Shown here: in pieces, positions 58,801 to 64,000 of the stretch | How the letters are laid out: each line of letters begins with the position of its first letter | Position numbering within the stretch: position 1 is the first letter of the stretch | Origin: Numida meleagris | Lineage: Eukaryota; Chordata; Aves; Galliformes; Numididae | Assembly: GCF_002078875.1 (NCBI RefSeq) | Contig: NC_034412.1 | Span: 85,485,491 to 85,549,490, forward strand | Reading direction: 5' to 3' | Length of the DNA stretch: 64,000 nt | Translations under genes and position numbers: made by a program | Notes under the pieces: model-generated | The model's input: the letters and a program-made list of their open reading frames with translations, nothing else | Database searches by the model: none | What the model was told of the DNA's origin: nothing

Positions 58801-61800
58801 AAATCTAGAGAGAAAATCTGATTTAGTTGTTACTCTGTTTTTCTGATTCACGCAGAAGCAGGAAGCATTAAAGCTCTCTGAAACAGAACCACAACATCCA
58901 AGACTGAAAAATCAATTTCCTTGGGCTGATGGCTGTATCACATTTCCATGGCTTTGTTTTCTTCTGAGATCAGTTGAGAGTAAATCTTGAAATGCAATTT
59001 GTGTTACAAATACTGCTTTACTCTTCATTTCCTAATGTCTTAAGTGTCATGTTTGGGTTTTGGCTACAGAGACCAAATAAATCAGTGGATATCAGCTAGA
59101 GAAGGAGAACGGCTAGATGTAGTTCTCGAACTTTATCAAATTCTTAATACTTTTTGTTTGTTTGTTTCTTTTTAATTGAAGAGCTGCTCATTTCTTTTCT
59201 GTGATGCAAAGAATGTGTATATCTGTGCTTTGATCAATTTGGATTGGATATTTTCTCCTGTAGATGCAAAGTTATTCCACGTAATGGTTAGAGAGTGTCT
59301 TCGGACTAATCATATATACATGCTATACATTTTCCTTAGTTGCAGGAAGAATAGCAGACACCAGCTCTATGTAGAATCAACCTGATATATATATTGGCTC
59401 TTAAGCAAGACTTAATTTACACTTGAACAAATGTTGGGTAACACTGGAACATTTTAGGTTAGTAAAACTGCAATTCAAAGAGTAAAAATATTATGTTTTT
59501 TATATGATATCATTACCATAATTCAAGCTTTTTATAGTTCAGTATTAAGCTAATGGAAAATGCTCTACACTGGGCTAACTTGTGGTTAAAGTTTTCAACA
59601 GAGACTTGAAGACGTGCAGTAGAATTTCAGTGACTCCCACCTCACTACAACCTCCTTTCAGGTAGCAGAGGGAAATATGATCTCTCCCTCTCCTCCTCTT
59701 CTCCATACGTATTAATATATATATATATCTAATTACTGAAATTAACAAGAAGCAGTCACTCTAATATCATGAAACAGACACTGTAAACACTGATCTATTT
59801 TTTCCCTTAGTTAACCAAATACTTCTGCTTTATTCCATAGTCCTTCTCAGTTTTTAATTTATAGTGACTTTCTCTTTTTGGTGAGAGATGGAGGAGTGAG
59901 AATGTAATACTTCTTGTTCTTTCCAAATTGATGAAAATCATTGAAATGGAAATGGAACTTTCTCACTTTGTTTTAAATACAATCTCATTCTGTGAATTTG
60001 CCTGTGTGAAATATTAGTTGAAGACAATGTAAATTTATTTTGGTTTCTGAAAAAAGTCCATACTCTAAAAATTCAAGTTCAGAGCTGATATCTAAGATCC
60101 TGTAGGTATGGTATGATAGTGGAATTAAAGAAGTGCTTACAAAGTTAGAAAATAGTCCTTTTCTTCTTCAGTAAAGGATGCCAAACTATTTGAAAAAGAG
60201 TAATAGTCGTATTACTGTTACTGAAGAAAATGTCCTTCTGCAGCCACACCATTATCTCAGTTGGGTTTTGTGCTAGAAAAATGTCATTAGCTACACCACC
60301 AGCCTCCACAAGAGAGTTAGACATGTCATGTTTTAGAGGACGAGAATACTGTATTTGTGATACCTTTGCACAGAGGAAAAGGCAGCGTCTGATCTTGATG
60401 ATATTTTGAACACTGGAAATGCTAGAGGTCATAGTGAGCTGTAATTCTTCTCAGAATAAGTGGTGAACCCATGGTGTTGAATTTTCACCAAAAGGGAGAA
60501 AAAGTACACACATAATGCAAAAAAAAAAAAAAAAAAAAAGTGATGAACAAAATAAGCCAGAAATTCTGACAGTAGGAGATTAAAAACACCTGAAGAGAAT
60601 GACTGGTCTAGCAATAATGTGGCAGTGGACTTAGCTTGACCATTCACCTGTGAACTTGTGGTGCTAACGGGATTTCTATGTGGCTGATCTGCTGTTGATG
60701 GGACTGAGGCAAAAAACAACTTTTCCTCAGCCGAACTTGAGATGGATCTCAATTGCAAACTTTTCTCTTTTATTATCCTTTTCTAATATCCCAAGAGAAG
60801 AACTTTCCCAGGTTTTGAAAATATATTTTGCATATGTTTGAATGATCAAGAGATCAAGGTGTCTAAGCTTAGAGAATTAACACTTTAAAGAAAATTACAG
60901 TGTCTACAACCGTGACTCATTTCAAATGCAGACTTTTGTATTTACACACTTCCACAGTCTTTAAAATGTTCTTTCTTTTCTCTTGTATAAAACAAATTGC
61001 TATCACCATACCTTGATTTCAGATAAAGCTGATGGAACATTGAATTACAAATAGAAAATACTCTTTTTTCTTAATTAAGAATTGAAAATTTAACATCCAA
61101 CTTTCCAATAGAGCTAAATAGAAAAATTTAGAAAATTTTATCAATCATTGTGGTTATGTTTCTTAATCAATTATTTGACTTACCATTAATGCATGTTAAA
61201 TCTCATGGCTTATTGCCTCATTTAACCACTTCTTTCTTAGGGAAGTTCAATTTACAGCTAACTCCAATAACAAAGTAAGTTGTCCTAATTGCTCAGAGCA
61301 ATAAACACTGCTGGAGAACAAAGTACAGATAAGTAGAATAGAGATTATATGGACAATAAAAATAGCTAAAAATAAATTCTTAATTTTAGTTTTACAAAAA
61401 TGAGTTTCAAAATGAAAATAGAAAAATGAAATAATTCATCAAACTAATACATTTCAAAATCAGCCAGGTTTCAGCACAATTGTACAGTCAAGTCCCAGTG
61501 AAAAGTGACTTGAATTAAATTCAGATAATTACAGACTGCATCAACAGTTTTCTGGTTGTGCTTGGGAGCTGGCCTCATCTGGATGCCTGCAAGGTAAAGA
61601 ATGAAGTCAGACTAAGCTTTCATTAATGGAAGTGTTTGTTAAAATTGGTTAAAGCAAACAGAAAATATCAGAAGGTTTAAAAGCAAGGGAGTGTCAGAGA
61701 ACACCAGCATTATGGAAGAAAAGGTTGCTGAATTTTACTTATCAAAGTGATGAATGAGATGAACACATTAATTTGAATATTCTTAATGCTGTGTTGAATT

Positions 61801-63767
61801 CCTCCTGAAACTTATCGATCAGCTTAAATATACCAGTCATGAAGCTCTCAAATCCTTTATTTTGGGGCTTGTGCTTGGGAGGGATGACTTCTGGGAGAAA
61901 GGTTTATGTTGATGTGTCTTTGTGTAAGGCATTTTCCTAAACTGACCATCTTGCCTGTCACACAAGTATTGATAAACAGGAACTACAAGGCAGCCTTCCA
62001 CTGGTAAAAACTATGGGCAGAGAACCAAAACACAGGTCTTTGATAGAGAATCTTGCTTCTTCCAAATGCCTAAGTAACCCTAATTCTTATGTGATTCAGC
62101 ATAAAATTTGTTTTCCAGCAATAGCAACTTGTTAATCAATGCAAAGTTATGCGTTTTCATTTTAGTATCCAAATCCTTAAACGACTAAATTCACAATTAA
62201 CATCTTTGTTTGCTCAAAATGAGAGTCTGCTGCTTTCAGATCTTTTAGCTCTGGATTTGATTTGGTCTTTAGTAATTACCAAGAAGATGGTTGCTATAGC
62301 TGCACTAATGAAAGGGGCAATCATCTTTCCTTGAAGACAGTGTAAGCAAGCATAAATAAAAAAAAATCACACAGAATCACAGAATTGCAGGAGTTGGAAG
62401 GGAGCTCAAGAGGGTGGCATTTTTGGTATAAATGAGATACTGCTGCAATGGTGAAAATAAGATTTTAGCCCCTTTCAGTAGGTAGATATCAACCTGGCAA
62501 CGCTCTACTCACCATTTAGCTTGAGCTGATATGTTTTTGATAGATATTTAAAGTATTCTTAGTTTTATAGGATTATCTTCATCATAATTTGAGTCATATT
62601 TTGTAGCACTTGTTCATGTTGCCATACTTTACAGTGACAGTCTGTTTCCATAGTTATTCTGATTACCGTTATGGCAGTAACAGGCACATAGTTGAAAGTA
62701 GTGAAGCCAAGAACACATGAAAATTTTAATTAAAAAAAAATATCCTATTAAGTTTCAGTTAACTTTGTCAACACCATTTCATTGAATTTAGATTTAAGTG
62801 CAATTGTTTTATGACAAATGACTAAAAAAAATTATCACACAGTGTTATGTTTGTGTTTCAGTGACTGTATCAATTCTGTTAAGGGTGCTACTGGATTTTT
62901 TTAACCACCAGACTTACCAATGAATCAGAGATTTGAAGGTCATGCTGTGTTCAATCTCACACAACACCAACAATAATGACTTTTCTGAGAAATTAAATCT
63001 TTCACTCATCTTCACAGTGAACCGCTTCAGTGTTTAGAGCAGACCCCGTTGTCCAGCTTTTGTGAAGTGAGAGTTAATCCATTCTACTGCCACGATAAAA
63101 TGAAAATTTCTCCAACAGACTTATTCTACATCTATGAAATAGTCTTACAATATTAGTATTATGTAGCAGATGTGTACCAATATTAGTATTAAGGTGGAAA
63201 AGTTCATAGGGGCTGATCCTGCTAATGTTACCGCGAGATAAGCTTTCTTCACCATAACAGAATATGGGAAACCTCCCATACACAGTGATTTCTGGAACAA
63301 TACTATCTTTATATCACTACATATCCTGCTATCAGAAGGGAATTGCTTACCTGAATTATTCAATACCCTTTTAATAGATCTTAATCTTTCTTGAAAATGC
63401 TGAGTAGTTTTTGCTGATGGCTGTGTAATGCTAACGTATTATCTTGTTACTGGTTAGACAGAGATATGTTTCTTTTTGGAGACACTGGGCATTGGAATAA
63501 CACTGGTTGATGAATAAAATTAATGGTGCTTATTTTAATGCAAATCTTTTACTAGCTATTAAATATATTTGATTTTAAGAGAAGAAGGCAAGTATCGCAT
63601 GGCCAAATTACATTAGTTGGAAGCACTGCAGTTACTTTTGTTGTCTGATTTCTGATTCTGACTTAGCACTTTGCAAACTGTATTCTTTCTCTTCTCTCCT
63701 TTATTTTCCAGTCAACTTTGACCATTTTCAAATATTGCGGGCTATTGGGAAAGGGAGTTTTGGAAAG
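37789..63767 (+). CDS. STK32B: Serine/threonine kinase 32B (YANK2), N-terminal two coding exons; gene continues past the window
   Basis: STK32B is an AGC-family Ser/Thr kinase with poorly known substrates. Coding exons 37789-37840 and 63712-63767 join to 36 codons in phase. Exon 1 gives '[17 protein letters not shown]'; the split codon and exon 2 give '[19 protein letters not shown]', which includes the glycine-rich ATP loop GKGSFG. Gly2 with Ser6 fits an N-myristoylation signal. The 'MGG.HSH' start and 'DHFQILRA' favour 32B over 32A ('MGANTSR', 'DHFEILRA'), and the CYTL1 neighbour agrees. Intron 1 is about 25.9 kb. The chosen ATG has a strong context (A at -3, G at +4). A CpG-island promoter lies over exon 1. 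The VAIK lysine and the rest of the kinase domain are outside the window. Confidence 0.95.
37841..42907 (+). other. STK32B intron 1, first part: no further gene recognised
   Basis: CpG-rich until about 37985, then AT-rich. It includes poly-T of 18 at 38829-38846. A duplicated 'cacatataatt' pair lies near 40747-40772. No alternative exon of the kinase could be recognised. Confidence 0.6.
38829..38846. repeat. Poly-T run of 18
   Basis: Uninterrupted T homopolymer in intron 1. No retroposon body could be read next to it. Confidence 0.95.
42908..42972 (+). mobile_element. Degenerate CR1 LINE 3' tail
   Basis: 'ggtgaactaggtgaattttc' followed after about 20 bases by 'ctatgattccatggt' resembles the CR1 3' UTR ('gaactaggtgatctttaagg') and octamer tail in sense orientation. 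An old, short remnant. Confidence 0.6.
43280..43605 (+). mobile_element. CR1 LINE 3' fragment, sense, in STK32B intron 1
   Basis: Translating the plus strand gives the ORF2 C-terminus almost continuously: '[17 protein letters not shown]', then 'VRHW...I.EVI..P.LEVFK'. The stop codon is followed by the 3' UTR with 'ggttggactggatgatcttg' and a short tail near 43590-43605. It is 5'-truncated to about 325 bases. Substitutions in conserved positions show it is old and inactive. Confidence 0.92.
43606..45270 (+). other. STK32B intron 1 between CR1 copies
   Basis: AT-rich intronic DNA with no recognised repeat, exon or RNA gene. Confidence 0.5.
45271..46045 (-). mobile_element. CR1 LINE, antisense, about 775 bases, RT C-terminus to tail
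   Basis: The longest continuous CR1 copy here. Read on the minus strand from 46045 it starts in the ORF2 region '[14 protein letters not shown]', passes through 'GILGCI'-type and 'PLYSALVR'-type blocks and '[17 protein letters not shown]', then the C-terminal 'VVRH'-type block. It ends with the short 3' UTR at 45271. Several frameshifts and stops are present. It is 5'-truncated near 46045. Confidence 0.94.
46046..46555 (+). other. STK32B intron 1 between two antisense CR1 copies
   Basis: Very AT-rich, with no recognised feature. Confidence 0.5.
46556..46866 (-). mobile_element. CR1 LINE 3' fragment, antisense
   Basis: The minus strand reads the ORF2 C-terminus without interruption: '[18 protein letters not shown]' followed by '[20 protein letters not shown]' and '[13 protein letters not shown]'. 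The 3' UTR and tail (antisense 'aatagaatcatatcatagaa') end at 46556. The intact reading frame over about 65 codons suggests this is a younger copy than its neighbours. Confidence 0.95.
46867..49483 (+). other. STK32B intron 1, no gene recognised
   Basis: AT-rich intronic DNA. It contains a pyrimidine-rich tract with T runs (about 47840-47926) but no exon or repeat body was recognised. Confidence 0.5.
47840..47926. repeat. Pyrimidine-rich tract ending in poly-T
   Basis: Largely C/T on the plus strand with repeated 'ctttct' units and a terminal run of about 17 T. It resembles a strong polypyrimidine tract, but the following 'aag' is not attached to a convincing exon. Confidence 0.8.
49484..50461 (+). 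mobile_element. Mariner-type DNA transposon remnant (Galluhop-like)
   Basis: The ends are imperfect inverted repeats: left 'ggctgctccaaaagtaatgc' and, on the opposite strand at the right end, 'ggtcacttcaaaagtaatgc'. TA dinucleotides lie at both borders (49482-49483, 50462-50463), as for mariner target sites. Inside, plus-strand frames read decayed transposase: an N-terminal helix-turn-helix-like part from about 49659 and a C-terminal part with 'RPHTS' and '[10 protein letters not shown]', the region around the last catalytic Asp. The block with the first catalytic Asp is missing, the Asp before 'RPHT' is replaced by Asn, and there are stops (for example after 'FDIH'), so it is inactive. At about 980 bases it is shorter than a full mariner (about 1.3 kb). 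Confidence 0.9.
49659..50370 (+). pseudogene. Decayed mariner transposase
   Basis: Fragments of a D,D34D-type transposase in changing frames, from '[18 protein letters not shown]' near 49659 to '[20 protein letters not shown]' ending by a TGA at about 50368-50370. Stops, frameshifts and loss of the central catalytic block show that it makes no protein. It is described here only as a relic. Confidence 0.85.
53248..53264. repeat. Poly-T run
   Basis: About 17 T in intron 1, followed by 'cccagg'. Looks like a polypyrimidine tract plus AG, but no exon-like open frame with a donor follows. Confidence 0.9.
55543..55569. repeat. Two-copy tandem of ccacaggatcaag
   Basis: A 13-base unit is repeated after one base (55543-55555 and 55557-55569). 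The copies are identical, suggesting a recent small duplication. Confidence 0.9.
56590..56617. repeat. (AAAAC)n simple repeat
   Basis: About five aaaac units following an A run in intron 1. Confidence 0.93.
59711..59729. repeat. Short (TA)n repeat
   Basis: About eight alternating TA units in intron 1. Confidence 0.85.
60519..60539. repeat. Poly-A run of about 21
   Basis: Uninterrupted A homopolymer in intron 1. No retrocopy body was recognised to its left. Confidence 0.95.
62370..62413 (-). mobile_element. CR1-type LINE 3' tail fragment, antisense
   Basis: 'acagaatcacagaattgcag' followed by 'gagttggaagggagctcaag' is the antisense start of a CR1-type 3' end ('acagaatcacagaat..ttggaa'). Only about 44 bases are recognisable. 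Confidence 0.7.
62414..63711 (+). other. STK32B intron 1, end, with acceptor
   Basis: AT-rich DNA ending in a strong polypyrimidine tract (about 63682-63709) and the acceptor 'ttttccag' (AG at 63710-63711). No other feature was recognised. Confidence 0.8.
63712..63767 (+). CDS. STK32B: STK32B coding exon 2 (glycine-rich loop)
   Basis: 56 bases that complete the split Val codon and encode '[18 protein letters not shown]', followed by donor GTAAGA (63768). The reading frame leaves at phase 0. The Gly-x-Gly-x-x-Gly nucleotide-binding loop is intact. Confidence 0.96.
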
Positions 63768-64000
63768 GTAAGAATCAATTTATTTTTAGCAATAAGAATT
63801 TAATAGAGAAATTTGTTTGTGTTTTTCTATCCTTGACCAGGGTAAAGGAATGTAAGTTTGGTTGTCTTTTGCTTCTCAAGGACATCTGATCACAATCATA
63901 ATGACTTTCATTATAAACCATTCTGTTACAATATGTTATCTAAAGATAATTGAGTAAAAATTATTTAATAATTAAGTCTTTTCAATGGGGATTAGCAAAG
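63768..64000 (+). other. Start of STK32B intron 2
   Basis: Begins with GTAAGA and is AT-rich. No exon appears before the window ends. Confidence 0.9.

Larger units (their letters stand above)
50464..62369 (+). other. STK32B intron 1, distal part: no gene recognised
   Basis: AT-rich intronic DNA. It contains simple repeats, a GC-richer unidentified patch at about 52690-53020, and segments with many homeodomain-type ATTA cores (51030-51240, 58000-58330) that could be conserved regulatory DNA. No alternative kinase exon, tRNA or repeat body was recognised. Confidence 0.5.

Overview
The window is vertebrate nuclear DNA, almost certainly from a bird and probably a galliform (chicken-like). It is AT-rich and gene-poor. 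Its recognisable repeats are CR1-type LINE fragments, one decayed mariner and one probable old LTR. I saw no SINE families of mammalian type. Two genes with canonical GT-AG introns can be read directly: CYTL1 (complete coding region, minus strand) and the first two coding exons of STK32B (plus strand). These two genes are head-to-head neighbours on human 4p16, and they keep that arrangement here with about 26 kb between their start codons. I did not find any operon-like, CRISPR, viral-gene or otherwise unprecedented system.

Layout. 1-1195: an antisense CR1 LINE with an internal deletion, abutting a second CR1 fragment. 1196-9800: non-coding DNA with an LTR-like remnant (about 3510-3773) and small CR1 tails. 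9804-11799: the four coding exons of CYTL1, with a TATA-like box near 11900. 11905-36830: intergenic DNA with a CR1 tail (about 16530-16718), simple repeats, and a near-perfect duplication around a 16-base N gap (31980-32432) that looks like an assembly artefact. 36835-37925: a CpG island carrying the STK32B promoter/5' leader and coding exon 1 (37789-37840). 37841-63711: the 25.9-kb first intron, holding several CR1 copies (about 42908-46866) and a mariner remnant (49484-50461). 63712-63767: coding exon 2. The window ends inside intron 2.

The two genes share no pathway that can be read from sequence. CYTL1 encodes a small secreted six-cysteine cytokine-like protein. STK32B encodes an AGC-type Ser/Thr kinase whose N-terminus is predicted to be myristoylated. 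The most interesting observations concern the STK32B leader (a uORF ending one base before the start codon, an alternative in-frame AUG that would remove myristoylation, and CTCF-like motifs) and the avian CYTL1 tail (acidic, with two S-x-E motifs). Most of the window is ordinary non-coding DNA. A whole-genome alignment would be needed to identify conserved regulatory elements in it.
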